Positions 47,022 through 56,266 of a stretch of 64,000 nt of DNA are shown here, one piece after another. This DNA comes from RBG-13-68-16 sp041494245 (GTDB lineage Bacteria > Acidobacteriota > Thermoanaerobaculia > Thermoanaerobaculales > Thermoanaerobaculaceae): assembly GCA_041494245.1 (NCBI GenBank), contig JBGQAK010000004.1, positions 62,001 to 126,000 of the forward strand. Reading direction: 5' to 3'. The translations under genes and the position numbers were made by a program. Position 1 is the stretch's first letter. Each line of letters starts with the position of its first letter. A model generated the notes under the pieces. That model did not search any database and had not been told where the DNA came from. It was given only the letters and a program-made list of their open reading frames with translations.

Positions 47022-48486
47022 TGAAAAGATCCAGCTTGCACTCACCTTCGACGACGTGCTGCTGCTGCCGGGCCGCTCGTCGGTGCATCCCGCCCAGGTG
47101 GACGTCACCTCCCGCCTCACGCGCACGATCCGCCTCAACATCCCGATCCTCTCCTCCGCCATGGACACGGTCACGGAAGCCCCGATGGCGATCGCCATGG
47201 CGCAGCACGGCGGACTCGGCGTGATCCACCGCAACATGTCCATTCCCCGCCAGGCGGAGGAGGTGGACATGGTCAAGCGCTCCGAGTCCGGGATGATCGT
47301 GGACCCGGTGACCATCCACCCTGACCGCCTCGTCCGCGAGGCGCTCGACCAGATGGCCCGCTTCAAGATCTCCGGGCTCCCGGTGGTGAACGAGCACGGC
47401 CAACTCAAGGGCATCCTCACCAACCGCGACCTGCGCTTCTGCACCGAGGTCGACCGCCCGATCGCCGACTTCATGACCAAGGACCACCTGGTCACGGCGC
47501 CGGTGGGTACCACCCTCGAGACCGCCAAGGCGCTCCTGCACAAGCACCGTATCGAGAAGCTCCTGGTCGTGGACGAGGAGGGCAACCTCAAGGGCCTCAT
47601 CACGGTCAAGGACATCAAGAAAGCCCAGGAGTACCCGAACGCGTGCAAGGACGCGCTTGGCCGCCTGCGCGTGGTCGCCGCGGTGGGCGCGGGTGGCGAC
47701 CTCGACGAGCGCTGTGCCGCCCTGGTGTCCGCTAAGGTGGACGTCCTGTGCCTCGACTCCTCGCACGGCCACAGCGAGAATGTGATGACCGCGGCCGAGC
47801 GGATCAAGAATCGCTTCCCGGACGTGCCGCTGGTGGCGGGAAACGTGGCGACGTACGAGGGTGCGCGAGACCTCATCGCCCTCGGGGTGGACGCGGTGAA
47901 GGTGGGGGTCGGCCCCGGCTCGATCTGCACCACCCGCGTCGTGGCGGGCGCCGGCGTGCCGCAGATCACGGCGATCATGGAGTGCGCCCGGGCCTGCCGC
48001 GCGGCGGACGTTCCGCTGATCGCCGACGGCGGTATCAAGTACTCCGGCGACATCACCAAGGCGCTCTCCGCCGGCGCCGACACTGTCATGATCGGCTCGC
48101 TGTTCGCCGGCGTGGACGAGTCCCCCGGCGAGCAGATCCTCTACCAGGGGCGCACGTTCAAGGCGTACCGCGGCATGGGTTCACTGGGAGCCATGCGGAG
48201 CGGGGAGGGCGCGCGGGAGCGCTACTTCCAGGCTGGCGAGGAGCCCGCCAAGCTCGTCCCCGAGGGGATCGAGGGCATGGTGCCGTACAAGGGACCGCTC
48301 TCCGCCCAGCTCACCCAGCTCGTCGGCGGGCTGCGTGCGGGCATGGGCTTGGCCGGGTGCGCCACCATCGCACAGCTGACGCAGCACGCGAGGTTCATCC
48401 GCATCACCTCGGCCGGCCTCAAGGAGTCCCACGCGCACGACGTGGTGATCACCAAGGAAGCGCCGAACTACCGGGTCGAGCTGTAG
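47014..48486 (+). CDS. guaB: Inosine-5'-monophosphate dehydrogenase
   Basis: 490 residues. It oxidises IMP to XMP with NAD+, the committed step to guanine nucleotides. N-terminal LTFDDVLLLPGRS, two CBS modules at about 95-215 (VDPVTIHPD and the DHLVTAPVGTTLETAK repeat), catalytic Cys305 (GSICTTR) in a GVGPGS loop, flap residues YRGMGS, and the mobile ERYFQ region. Length is normal. The ATG at 47014 has GGGAGG 8 nt upstream. Convergent with the GT-C-like gene at 48526. Confidence 0.97.
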   Translation: MADEKIQLALTFDDVLLLPGRSSVHPAQVDVTSRLTRTIRLNIPILSSAMDTVTEAPMAIAMAQHGGLGVIHRNMSIPRQAEEVDMVKRSESGMIVDPVTIHPDRLVREALDQMARFKISGLPVVNEHGQLKGILTNRDLRFCTEVDRPIADFMTKDHLVTAPVGTTLETAKALLHKHRIEKLLVVDEEGNLKGLITVKDIKKAQEYPNACKDALGRLRVVAAVGAGGDLDERCAALVSAKVDVLCLDSSHGHSENVMTAAERIKNRFPDVPLVAGNVATYEGARDLIALGVDAVKVGVGPGSICTTRVVAGAGVPQITAIMECARACRAADVPLIADGGIKYSGDITKALSAGADTVMIGSLFAGVDESPGEQILYQGRTFKAYRGMGSLGAMRSGEGARERYFQAGEEPAKLVPEGIEGMVPYKGPLSAQLTQLVGGLRAGMGLAGCATIAQLTQHARFIRITSAGLKESHAHDVVITKEAPNYRVEL

Positions 48487-48525
48487 GCGTTCGGCGATCC
48501 GCCGGAGTCGGCGGGTCCGCCCCGC

Positions 48526-50202
48526 TCAGGGCAGAAGGCGCGTACGGACCGGAACGGCGCGCAGGACCTTGACCGGGAGACCCTTCGCACGCCAGGAGGC
48601 CGCCTCGCCGTCGGCCGAGTCAAACTGCGGGCGAATGCGCACGAATCGCCCTGCGACGTGGGCGACCACCGCGTACTCGCCCGGGCCGACGCTCCCTGGC
48701 GCGTCCACGAGCATCGGACCACCTCGGGGCTCCAGCAGGTAGGAGAAGAGGGCGCTCCAGTCGGCAAGGGCATACGGATCGGCGTGACGGGAGTAGTAGA
48801 TCTTCGGCACGCCCTGGGATTCCAGGGACAGGGTAACGAGCGGGCTCTCCCTCTCGGCGCGGACCACCACCAGCGGACGGTCGAGGGGGAGCTGCGGGAG
48901 GAACGCCTCCGCCTCCCCGAGCAGCCTGCGGTGGGCCTCCCACAGACGTCGCGCATCGGTCCTGTCGCCCCACAGCCAGGCGAGGTTGGCGAGGAGCAGC
49001 AGGAGCGCCATCAACCCTGCGGCGACCCGGCCGGCCCGGCGCCAGCTCTCCGGCGCCTCCTCGATCGACCCCCGCGCGCTCGCCGCTATCACGATCAGGA
49101 ACCCGAGGAGAGGGATCGTCGTGTAGCGCGAGGTCATCCAGCCGACCGGCAGGATCGGCAGGAAGGGGAGGAGGAAGAAGGCAAAGCCGACGCCGACGAG
49201 GTACCAGCGCCGCCGCCAGGCCAGCCAGCCGAGCAGAAGCATGACTGCCACCCCGCACGCCTCGGGGAGGCCGAACGGAAACGCGAGCGGGCACAGACCA
49301 CGCAGGCCCAGGAAGGCGGCCCAGGCGTGGGGAACCTTCAGGGCGCCGGCCGCACCCGCATGGAAGAACTCCCCGGGCAGGATGGCGGGGTGCGTCAGGT
49401 AGACGACGAGGTACACGGCGACGGCCGCAGCCGCCAGCGAGCCGTGCAACAGCACCTTCCGGAGCCTCGTGCGCGCAAGGAAGAGGTCGAAGGCGAGCAC
49501 GAACCCGGGGAGGACCACCCAGCTCTCCTTAGTCACGATTGTCAGCCCGGCAACGATGACGACGGCGGCCGTGCGCCGGCCGGTCCACGCCTCGCCAGGT
49601 CGGGGCCAGAGAACCGCGAGACCGAGCCAGAGAAGGGCCATGACGGGCTCGAAGCGGGCCGCGACGAACACCGCCGTCTCCTCGGTGAACGGCGAGCACA
49701 GCCAGAGCGTCACGACGGCCAGCCGGGCAGGTGCAGAGAAACCCTCACGCGAGAGGAACCACCACAGCAGTACACCGCAGGCCAGGTGCAGGAGCAGGTT
49801 GGTGAGGTGGTACCCGAAGGGGTTCGTGCCCCAGATCAGCTGGTCGAAGGCGAGGGTCCACGTGTTGAGCGGCCGAAATCCGCCGTAGCCGTCGAACAGC
49901 AGCGCCGGATCCTGGAGCGCCATGCGGGCGTGCTGCCACCACTGGAAGTCATCGCCGACGAACCCCAGGGTGAGGGCGTGGCCGCGGACTGCCAACCACA
50001 GGGCCACGGCCGGGAGCAGCCAAAGGATGTCCCTCCAACCTCCCGCCGCTCGCGCCCGGCCGGGCGGCACGAGCGAACCGTGCGGATCCTCGGAAGACGG
50101 CAAACCGGCGGAGGATGTGCCCGCCGCCGAGTCACGATTGTGGCCGGAACCGCCGGCCGGCCCTCGGCTTTCCCTGCCCGCGCGGGAGTCTCCACCGTCC
50201 AT
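48526..50202 (-). CDS. GT-C-type membrane glycosyltransferase-like protein
   Basis: 558 residues. After a Gly/Ser-rich cytosolic tail (about 1-50) there are some 10-11 helices; the first periplasmic loop has GFVGDDFQWWQHARM, where the paired Asp resembles the DD/DE catalytic motif of GT-C enzymes, and a later loop has GYGGFRPLNTWTLAFDQL. A soluble C-terminal part (about 430-558) follows. It probably moves a sugar from a polyprenyl carrier outside the membrane. The ATG at 50200-50202 lies 7 nt after a TACCCT box. It is divergent (65 bp) from the Wzm/Wzt exporter genes and may belong to the same surface-glycan locus. Confidence 0.7.
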   Translation of the reverse strand: MDGGDSRAGRESRGPAGGSGHNRDSAAGTSSAGLPSSEDPHGSLVPPGRARAAGGWRDILWLLPAVALWLAVRGHALTLGFVGDDFQWWQHARMALQDPALLFDGYGGFRPLNTWTLAFDQLIWGTNPFGYHLTNLLLHLACGVLLWWFLSREGFSAPARLAVVTLWLCSPFTEETAVFVAARFEPVMALLWLGLAVLWPRPGEAWTGRRTAAVVIVAGLTIVTKESWVVLPGFVLAFDLFLARTRLRKVLLHGSLAAAAVAVYLVVYLTHPAILPGEFFHAGAAGALKVPHAWAAFLGLRGLCPLAFPFGLPEACGVAVMLLLGWLAWRRRWYLVGVGFAFFLLPFLPILPVGWMTSRYTTIPLLGFLIVIAASARGSIEEAPESWRRAGRVAAGLMALLLLLANLAWLWGDRTDARRLWEAHRRLLGEAEAFLPQLPLDRPLVVVRAERESPLVTLSLESQGVPKIYYSRHADPYALADWSALFSYLLEPRGGPMLVDAPGSVGPGEYAVVAHVAGRFVRIRPQFDSADGEAASWRAKGLPVKVLRAVPVRTRLLP

Positions 50203-50209
50203 CGCCCTC

Positions 50210-50215
50210 AGGGTA
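50210..50215 (-). promoter_or_regulatory. -10 box for leaderless GT-C-like gene
   Basis: TACCCT on the minus strand, 7 nt before the ATG at 50202. It forms a back-to-back pair with the box at 50253. Confidence 0.4.
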
Positions 50216-50252
50216 GCATCCGGAGGGCTGGTGCCGCGCCGGGCTGGACGGG

Positions 50253-50258
50253 TATCCT
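50253..50258 (+). promoter_or_regulatory. -10 box for the polysaccharide-export operon
   Basis: TATCCT, 8 nt before the ATG at 50267. Predicted leader is 2 nt. GAGGG lies between, so a weak ribosome site would be the only alternative. Confidence 0.4.
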
Positions 50259-50266
50259 TGTGAGGG

Positions 50267-51154
50267 ATGGAACGACACTCAAGCAGCGGCGCGCGCGCCG
50301 AACAGTTCCTGCCTTCAGCACCCGTGGTCGTCATCGAGCCGACGCGTCGCCTGGGGACGGCCCGCCTCCGAGAGCTGTGGGCGTACCGGGAACTGCTCTA
50401 CTTCCTCGTCTGGCGCGACGTCAAGGTGCGGTACAAGCAGACTGCCCTCGGAGCTGCCTGGGCGATTCTGCAGCCCCTGATGACCGCGGCCGTCTTCACG
50501 ATCTTCTTCGGGCGCCTGGCCGGAATCCCGTCCGACGGCCTCCCTTACCCGCTCTTCGCCTACTCGGGCCTCCTTGTCTGGACCTTCTTCGCCCAGGGGC
50601 TCACGCAGTCCTCGGCCAGCGTCGTCGGGTCGGCGCAGCTCATCACCAAAGTGTACTTCCCGCGGCTGGTGATCCCGATCGCCGCCGTCCTGTCCGGGTT
50701 CGTGGACCTGGCCGTGGCCTTCCCGGTGGTCGTCGTGATCATGTGGCACTACGGCGTCTGGCCGGGGCTGGCCGTGCTCGCCCTCCCCTGCCTCGTGCTG
50801 CTCGGTTTCGTCGCGGCGGTCGGCGTGGGGCTCTGGCTGTCGGCCCTCAACGTGAAGTACCGGGATGTCCGCTACGTGGTGCCGTTCCTGGTCCAGATCT
50901 GGCTCTTCGTCACGCCCGTGATCTACCCCGCAAGCACCGTGGCCGCCTACCTTGAGGGTTGGGGCATCCCGGCGTGGGTCCTGGGGCTGAACCCGATGGC
51001 GGGGGTCGTGGAGGGGTTCCGCTGGGCGCTGCTCGCTGTGCCGACCAGCCCCGGCCCGCTCATCGCCGCCAGCACCGTCACGGGTCTCGCTCTGTTGCTT
51101 TCGGGCGCCTGGTACTTTCGCAGGGTCGAGAGGTCGTTCGCCGATGTTGTGTGA
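50267..51154 (+). CDS. ABC-2 type polysaccharide exporter permease (Wzm-like)
   Basis: 295 residues with six membrane helices. It has the ABC-2 pattern: an N-terminal amphipathic LWAYRELLYFLVWRDVKVRY, then ALGAAWAILQPLMTAAVFTI at helix 1, and a late PVIYPAS. With the Wzt-like ATPase 45 nt downstream it forms the exporter that carries an undecaprenyl-linked O-antigen or capsule glycan across the inner membrane. First gene of a co-directional row running to 57070. Confidence 0.92.
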   Translation: MERHSSSGARAEQFLPSAPVVVIEPTRRLGTARLRELWAYRELLYFLVWRDVKVRYKQTALGAAWAILQPLMTAAVFTIFFGRLAGIPSDGLPYPLFAYSGLLVWTFFAQGLTQSSASVVGSAQLITKVYFPRLVIPIAAVLSGFVDLAVAFPVVVVIMWHYGVWPGLAVLALPCLVLLGFVAAVGVGLWLSALNVKYRDVRYVVPFLVQIWLFVTPVIYPASTVAAYLEGWGIPAWVLGLNPMAGVVEGFRWALLAVPTSPGPLIAASTVTGLALLLSGAWYFRRVERSFADVV

Positions 51155-51199
51155 CGCGGCCCCCGCAACGGCAATGGAACCCGCCGGCCGGAGGGGCCC

Positions 51200-52441
51200 G
51201 TGACCGACATCGCCATCCGGGTCCAGGGGCTGTCGAAGCTCTACCGCATCGGCGAGCGGGTGCGCTACAAGTCGCTGCGGGAGAGCATCCAGAACGCCGT
51301 CACGGCACCGTTCCGACGCGACCGACACGCAGAGGAGACAATCTGGGCGCTTCGAGATGTGACGTTCGAGGTTGCCCCGGGCGAAGTCGTCGGTGTAATC
51401 GGTCGCAACGGAGCCGGCAAGAGTACGCTCCTTAAGATTCTCTCCCGCATCACCGAGCCGACCGAAGGCCGGGTCGAGCTCCACGGCCGGGTCGGCAGCC
51501 TGCTCGAGGTCGGCACCGGATTCCACCAGGAGCTGACGGGGAGGGAGAACATCTACCTGAACGGCGCGATCCTCGGGATGAGACGCGTCGAGATCGCCCG
51601 CAAGTTCGACGAGATCGTGGATTTCGCGGAGGTAGAGAAGTTCATCGACACGCCGGTGAAGCACTTCTCAACCGGGATGTACCTGCGCCTGGCGTTCGCC
51701 GTGGCGGCGCACCTTGAGCCCGAGATCCTGCTCGTCGACGAGGTGCTCGCGGTGGGGGACGCGGCGTTCCAGAAGAAGTGCATGGGTAAGATGGGCGACG
51801 TGGCCAGGGGCGGACGCACCGTGCTTTTCGTGAGCCACAACATGACGGCCATCACGAGCCTGTGTACCCGCACGGTCTGGCTCGGCCAGGGTCGACTGCT
51901 CATGGACGACGAGGCCAGGAAGACAGCCGAGGCGTACTTGCTCTCCGAGAGCTCCGCGGCTTTGACGCGGGTCTGGGACGAGGCGGCGGCCCCTGGCAAC
52001 GACAAGGTCCGACTACGGGGAGTACGCCTGGTCTCGGCCGAGACCCACACCGCCCTCATCAAGGTCTCGACTGCTTTCGGCATCGAGGTGGACTTCTGGA
52101 ACCTGATCGAAGCGCGCCTGCTTAACCTCAGCATCGTGATCTACTCTGGGGAAGGTGTCTGCGTCTTCAACACCACTTCGGAGCCGGTGTTGACACCTGC
52201 AGGGCTCGTTCGAGGCACCGTCAAGGTCCCCGGGGACCTGCTCAACGAGGGGTGGTACGTGGTCCGCGTCCTCGTCGTCCAGGACGCCGGCGTCCCGCTC
52301 ATCGACCTGGAGCAGGTCATCCGCTTCGAAGTTCACGATACTGAGCGCCTCGGTGGGTGGCACGGCCGATGGGTCGGCGTCGTCCGCCCCAAACTCGAGT
52401 GGCGGTGGGACGTGCTCGACAGGCAGTCTCCGCCGCGTTGA
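51200..52441 (+). CDS. ABC polysaccharide exporter ATPase with C-terminal carbohydrate-binding domain (Wzt-like)
   Basis: 413 residues, GTG start. Nucleotide-binding domain: Walker A GRNGAGKST, signature FSTGMYLRLAFA (the FSTGM form typical of polysaccharide exporters), Walker B ILLVDEVLAVGD. From about 255 on there is a beta-sandwich C-terminal domain like that of Wzt proteins, which recognises the modified non-reducing end of the glycan. This implies that chain length is set by a terminal modification before export; the methyltransferase just downstream could supply it. Confidence 0.92.
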   Translation: MTDIAIRVQGLSKLYRIGERVRYKSLRESIQNAVTAPFRRDRHAEETIWALRDVTFEVAPGEVVGVIGRNGAGKSTLLKILSRITEPTEGRVELHGRVGSLLEVGTGFHQELTGRENIYLNGAILGMRRVEIARKFDEIVDFAEVEKFIDTPVKHFSTGMYLRLAFAVAAHLEPEILLVDEVLAVGDAAFQKKCMGKMGDVARGGRTVLFVSHNMTAITSLCTRTVWLGQGRLLMDDEARKTAEAYLLSESSAALTRVWDEAAAPGNDKVRLRGVRLVSAETHTALIKVSTAFGIEVDFWNLIEARLLNLSIVIYSGEGVCVFNTTSEPVLTPAGLVRGTVKVPGDLLNEGWYVVRVLVVQDAGVPLIDLEQVIRFEVHDTERLGGWHGRWVGVVRPKLEWRWDVLDRQSPPR

Positions 52442-52516
52442 CGCGCGAGGCACGATGCCTGACGGCACCGCCGGTTTGCCCCGCTCAATCGCCGCTGCGG
52501 ACATGGAGATGCGACC

Positions 52517-53347
52517 TTGGCCACAAGGGCTCGTGAGCTGAGAACGGCGGCACGAACCGCTTTGCAGCGACTCAGGGGCTGGCTCGCCCGCTACCCCCTG
52601 AGCTGCAACCTGTGCGGCTGTCGCGTCCCGGCGTTCCTCCCGCTTCCCGCCAATCTCCTCCTAGAGCTGGATCGGGCCGGTTTCCCGCGCAAGCTGCTCC
52701 TCGGCTCCGAGACGCTCAACGTCGCCCACTACCTCTGTCCGGTCTGCAGGGCGACAGACCGCGACCGCCTCATCGGGCTCTTCCTCAGCCGCGTGCCAGA
52801 CGGCTCCTCATCCTTACCATGGCCGAACATGCTCGACGTCGCCCCGAGTATGCCCCTGCGAGCCTACATTCTGCGCTCGCGGCGCTTCGCGTACCGCTCC
52901 GTCGATCTGACGGACCCACGGGCCGACGATCGGGCCGACGTCCAGGACCTGAGGCTCTACGACGACGCAACGTTCGACTGCGTGTTGTGTTCACACGTCC
53001 TCGAGCACGTGCCCGACGACCGCCGGGCGCTGCGCGAGTTGCGGCGCGTCTTGCGTCCAAGCGGGTGGGCGGTGATCCTGGCGCCAGTTGCCTTGCCGCT
53101 GGCGGGGACACGAGAAGAGCCAACGCTCTTGGACCCGTTGGAGCGGACCAAGCGGTTTGGCCAGGCCGACCATCTCCGCCTCTACGCCAAGGCGGACCTC
53201 ATCGCCAGGATCGAGGGCGCCGGTTTCTCCGAGGTCAAGCAGCTCGACGCCACGTTCTTCGGACTGAAAGCGTTCGTGCGGCACGGGATTGCCGCCCCCT
53301 CTGTGCTCTACGTCGCTGGCGGCCTGCAGGCGCAGCCAACCAGATAG
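52517..53347 (+). CDS. Class I SAM-dependent methyltransferase with N-terminal cysteine cluster
   Basis: 276 residues. Near the N-terminus are CNLCGCRVP and, about 45 residues later, YLCPVCRATDRDRLIG, which together probably bind zinc. The Rossmann part has MLDVAPSMPLR in place of the usual Gly-rich loop, VDLTDPRADDRADVQDL, and FDCVLCSHVLEHVPDDRRAL (post-I motifs), followed by LRPSGWAVI. It is likely a glycan or glycan-linked methyltransferase given the locus. The start is a TTG at 52517 with GGAG 10 nt upstream; a later start is possible. Confidence 0.75.
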   Translation: MATRARELRTAARTALQRLRGWLARYPLSCNLCGCRVPAFLPLPANLLLELDRAGFPRKLLLGSETLNVAHYLCPVCRATDRDRLIGLFLSRVPDGSSSLPWPNMLDVAPSMPLRAYILRSRRFAYRSVDLTDPRADDRADVQDLRLYDDATFDCVLCSHVLEHVPDDRRALRELRRVLRPSGWAVILAPVALPLAGTREEPTLLDPLERTKRFGQADHLRLYAKADLIARIEGAGFSEVKQLDATFFGLKAFVRHGIAAPSVLYVAGGLQAQPTR

Positions 53348-53417
53348 GCACCAGGAGCCAGAGCATTTTTCTCGACCCACGGCGCCCCACTGGGTATGCT
53401 TGTCACAGGAGGCGGCC

Positions 53418-54023
53418 ATGGCGAGCAGCAACAAAGCGTACGAGCTGCCTTTCAGGCGGATCGGCAGGGATGTCTTCGTGTGGGAAAAGAGCCAGATCCT
53501 CGCGCCCGAAAGGATTTCGATCGCCGACTCGGTGATCATCGACGATTTCGTCCTGCTCATGGGAGGAGAGGAGACCATTCTCGGGAGCTTCATCCACATC
53601 GCCGCGTTTTCCAGCATTGTGGGAGGCGGCCGGTTGATCATGGAGGATTTCGCAGGGCTCTCGGGCGGCGTCCGCCTCTACACCGGGAACGAGGAGTACG
53701 GCGGCGGCAGCCTCACGAACCCCGCCGTTCCGGCACCATACCGCTGCCCCATCCGAGGTTTCGTCCGGATTGCAAAACACGCCATCGTCGGCGCCAACGC
53801 CGTGATCCTCCCAAACGTGACGATCGGTGAGGGCGCCGTGGTCGGCGCCGGAAGCCTGGTCGTCAGGGACTGCGAGCCCTGGACCGTGTACGTGGGCAGT
53901 CCCGCGAGACAGGTAAAGGCGAGGGCCCGTGAGCGGATCTTGGAGCTCGAGGAGCAGTTGCGTCGCGACCTGTACGACCGAAATGGGGTGTACATTCCGA
54001 AGAGCCAGAGGGAGCGTGCCTGA
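53418..54023 (+). CDS. Hexapeptide-repeat (left-handed beta-helix) acyltransferase
   Basis: 201 residues. A left-handed beta-helix built from hexapeptide repeats: IADSVIIDDFVLLMGG near the start and, near the end, HAIVGANAVILPNVTIGEGAVVGAGSLV with the His typical of the active site, then the C-terminal PARQVKAR motif. WbbJ/maltose-acetyltransferase-like enzymes acetylate sugars using acetyl-CoA. The ATG has AGGAGG 5-6 nt upstream; the stop abuts the aminotransferase ATG. Together with the aminotransferase it could make an N-acetylated amino sugar. Confidence 0.85.
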   Translation: MASSNKAYELPFRRIGRDVFVWEKSQILAPERISIADSVIIDDFVLLMGGEETILGSFIHIAAFSSIVGGGRLIMEDFAGLSGGVRLYTGNEEYGGGSLTNPAVPAPYRCPIRGFVRIAKHAIVGANAVILPNVTIGEGAVVGAGSLVVRDCEPWTVYVGSPARQVKARARERILELEEQLRRDLYDRNGVYIPKSQRERA

Positions 54024-55259
54024 ATGCGTCGGGGACAGAAGGGTTGCGTCGATGATCTGGCGGTCCTTGGAGGCCCCTCGAGCTTTTCCAACCCGCTCCA
54101 CGTGGGGCGCCCTAATCTCGGCTCGCGCAGGCGCCTTCTCTCGCGTGTCAAGAGCGTGCTGGATCGCCGGTGGCTGACTAACGACGGCCCGCTCGTCCGC
54201 GAGTTCGAACGGGAGGTGGCTCGCCTGGCCGGAACGGCCCACTGCATTGCCGTGTGCAACGCCACGGCCGGGCTCGAGTTGGCGACCGCCGCCGCTGGCC
54301 TGAGCGGCGAGGTCATTGTACCGTCGTTCACGTTCGTGGCGACACCGCACGCGCTGCTCTGGCGGGGGATCACTCCCGTTTTCTGCGACGTTGACCCCCG
54401 CACCCACAACCTCGACCCCGCTCAGGTTGAGGTGCTCGTTTCGCAAAAAACGACGGGCGTCTTGGCCGTCCACCTGTGGGGAAGGCCGTGCGACGTCGAG
54501 GCGCTGAAGGCCATCGCGGAGCGTCATAAGCTCACGCTGCTCTTCGATGCGGCCCATGCCTTCGGCTGTTCCTACCGGGGCCGACCAGTCGGCGGGCTAG
54601 GCCTCGCCGAGGTTTTCAGCTTCCACGCCACCAAGTTCGTGAATAGCGCCGAGGGAGGAGCTGTCGTCACCGACGACGATGAGCTGGCCGACAGGTTGCG
54701 CCTGCTCCGCAACTTCGGCTTCACCGGCTATGACACCGTGGCTCGGCTCGGCATCAACGCCAAGATGAACGAGTTTGCGGCGGCAATGGGGCTGACGAAC
54801 CTTGAGAGCATGGATGAGGTCATTCAGGTCAATCGGAGCAACCATGCGGCTTACCTACGGGGGCTGGCCGGCATCGAGGGCCTGCGCGTGCTCGACTTCG
54901 ACCCTCGGGAGCGCTGCAACTACCAATACGTGGTCGTCGAGGTCGACGCTCGTCGCGATGGGCCAACGCGCGATGCGATGGTAAATGTCCTCCACGCCGA
55001 GAATGTCCTGGCCCGCCGCTACTTCTCCCCGGGGTGCCACCGGGCGGAGCCGTACCGCTCCATGTTTCCGGACGTTGGCTCGCGCCTTCCGGTAACCGAA
55101 CGCCTGGCGCGGAGCGTTCTCACGCTGCCCACCGGGACGGCGGTGAACCGAGACGACATTGTGAAGGTCTGCGCTTTGATCCGCTTCGTGGCCAAGCGTT
55201 GGGCCGAGATTGCGCCCCGTCTGGCCGCCACGTCTCCGGAAGAGGATCATCGAACATGA
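54024..55259 (+). CDS. DegT/DnrJ/EryC1/StrS-type sugar aminotransferase
   Basis: 411 residues. A PLP enzyme of the sugar aminotransferase family: NATAGLELATAA (phosphate-binding region), VPSFTFVATPHALLWRG, DAAHAFG and the PLP lysine in SFHATKFVNSAEGG. It transfers an amino group to a keto-sugar nucleotide. It starts directly after the acyltransferase stop and overlaps the next GT2 gene by 4 nt (ATGA). The pair predicts an acylamino-deoxy sugar in the exported glycan. Confidence 0.92.
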   Translation: MRRGQKGCVDDLAVLGGPSSFSNPLHVGRPNLGSRRRLLSRVKSVLDRRWLTNDGPLVREFEREVARLAGTAHCIAVCNATAGLELATAAAGLSGEVIVPSFTFVATPHALLWRGITPVFCDVDPRTHNLDPAQVEVLVSQKTTGVLAVHLWGRPCDVEALKAIAERHKLTLLFDAAHAFGCSYRGRPVGGLGLAEVFSFHATKFVNSAEGGAVVTDDDELADRLRLLRNFGFTGYDTVARLGINAKMNEFAAAMGLTNLESMDEVIQVNRSNHAAYLRGLAGIEGLRVLDFDPRERCNYQYVVVEVDARRDGPTRDAMVNVLHAENVLARRYFSPGCHRAEPYRSMFPDVGSRLPVTERLARSVLTLPTGTAVNRDDIVKVCALIRFVAKRWAEIAPRLAATSPEEDHRT

Positions 55260-56260
55260 GCTTTTTCCTGAGCGCCCCGGAGGGACCTGGCGCGCCTCGG
55301 CCCGTGGTGAGCGTTCTCATGCTCACTTTCAACCACGAGAGGTTTCTCGCTCAGGCCATCGACAGCGCCCTTGGCCAGCGTACGGCGGTGCCGATCGAGA
55401 TCGTCATCGGCGCCGATCAGTCACCTGATCACACCCAGGAGATTGCGCGAGAGTTCGGGGCGAGATACGCCTCGCGGGTCCGCGTGCTGGCGGCACAATC
55501 TCGGCTCGGCATGCATGAGAACTTCAAGAGGACGCTCTCCGCGTGCCGCGGCCGCTACATTGCGATCCTCGAGGGTGACGACTTCTGGACGGACCCGGCA
55601 AAGGTGCAGACACAGGTCAACGTGATGGAGCGAGAGCCGGCGTGCACCCTCTGTTTCCACACCACGACCAAAATTTGGGAGGACGGGAGCCACCCACCCA
55701 CCGAGGTCCGACCCGCGGCCCTACGCGCAACCTATGCGGCCGAGGACCTCATTCGAGAGAACATCATCATGACGCCGTCCGTGATGTTCAGGGCGAACCT
55801 TTGGACATCACTCCCCCCCTTTATGGACACGATTGGCATGATCGACTGGCCCCTGCACATCATAAACGCGTCGTTCGGTCACGCTCGGTTTATCGATTCC
55901 GCCATGGCGACCTATCGGGTTCACGGTGGCGGAATCTGGTCCGGGAAAGACTACATCACCTGCGTGAAAGAGGCGGTCGTGATGTTCGCTGCACTCGACG
56001 AACACCTGGGCTTTCGCTATCACCACGCGTTCACCGTGGCCCGTCGGGACTATGCCGCTCGCCTGTCCCACTACCTGGTCAACACGGCCCTTCAACGAGC
56101 GACCGGGCTGGGGGCGCTCCGAGACGTCCGCGCAGCCCTGCGGAGCCTCCCCCACGAACTCCACGCCAACCCAGTCTTCGCGGCCCTCACCGTTGCGCGG
56201 CTCGGGCGCGCATTGGCTACCCGAGGCCGGTCCCGCGCGACCTCACGACAAAAGGCCTGA
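55256..56260 (+). CDS. Family 2 glycosyltransferase
   Basis: 334 residues. GT-A fold with VVSVLMLTFNHERFLAQAID at the start and the nucleotide-sugar/metal motif as EGDDFW (near 110). A late VHGGGIWSG completes the pattern. It should add a sugar from a nucleotide donor to the growing lipid-linked glycan on the cytosolic face. The ATG overlaps the aminotransferase TGA (ATGA). Donor and linkage cannot be read. Confidence 0.88.
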   Translation: MSFFLSAPEGPGAPRPVVSVLMLTFNHERFLAQAIDSALGQRTAVPIEIVIGADQSPDHTQEIAREFGARYASRVRVLAAQSRLGMHENFKRTLSACRGRYIAILEGDDFWTDPAKVQTQVNVMEREPACTLCFHTTTKIWEDGSHPPTEVRPAALRATYAAEDLIRENIIMTPSVMFRANLWTSLPPFMDTIGMIDWPLHIINASFGHARFIDSAMATYRVHGGGIWSGKDYITCVKEAVVMFAALDEHLGFRYHHAFTVARRDYAARLSHYLVNTALQRATGLGALRDVRAALRSLPHELHANPVFAALTVARLGRALATRGRSRATSRQKA

Positions 56261-56266
56261 CCGGAG

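Noticed and set aside
48658..50955. 765-codon plus-strand ORF opposite the GT-C-like gene
   Set aside because: It is antisense to a credible membrane protein, runs into the Wzm gene in another frame, and is rich in Arg/Glu/Gly repeats without any recognisable domain.
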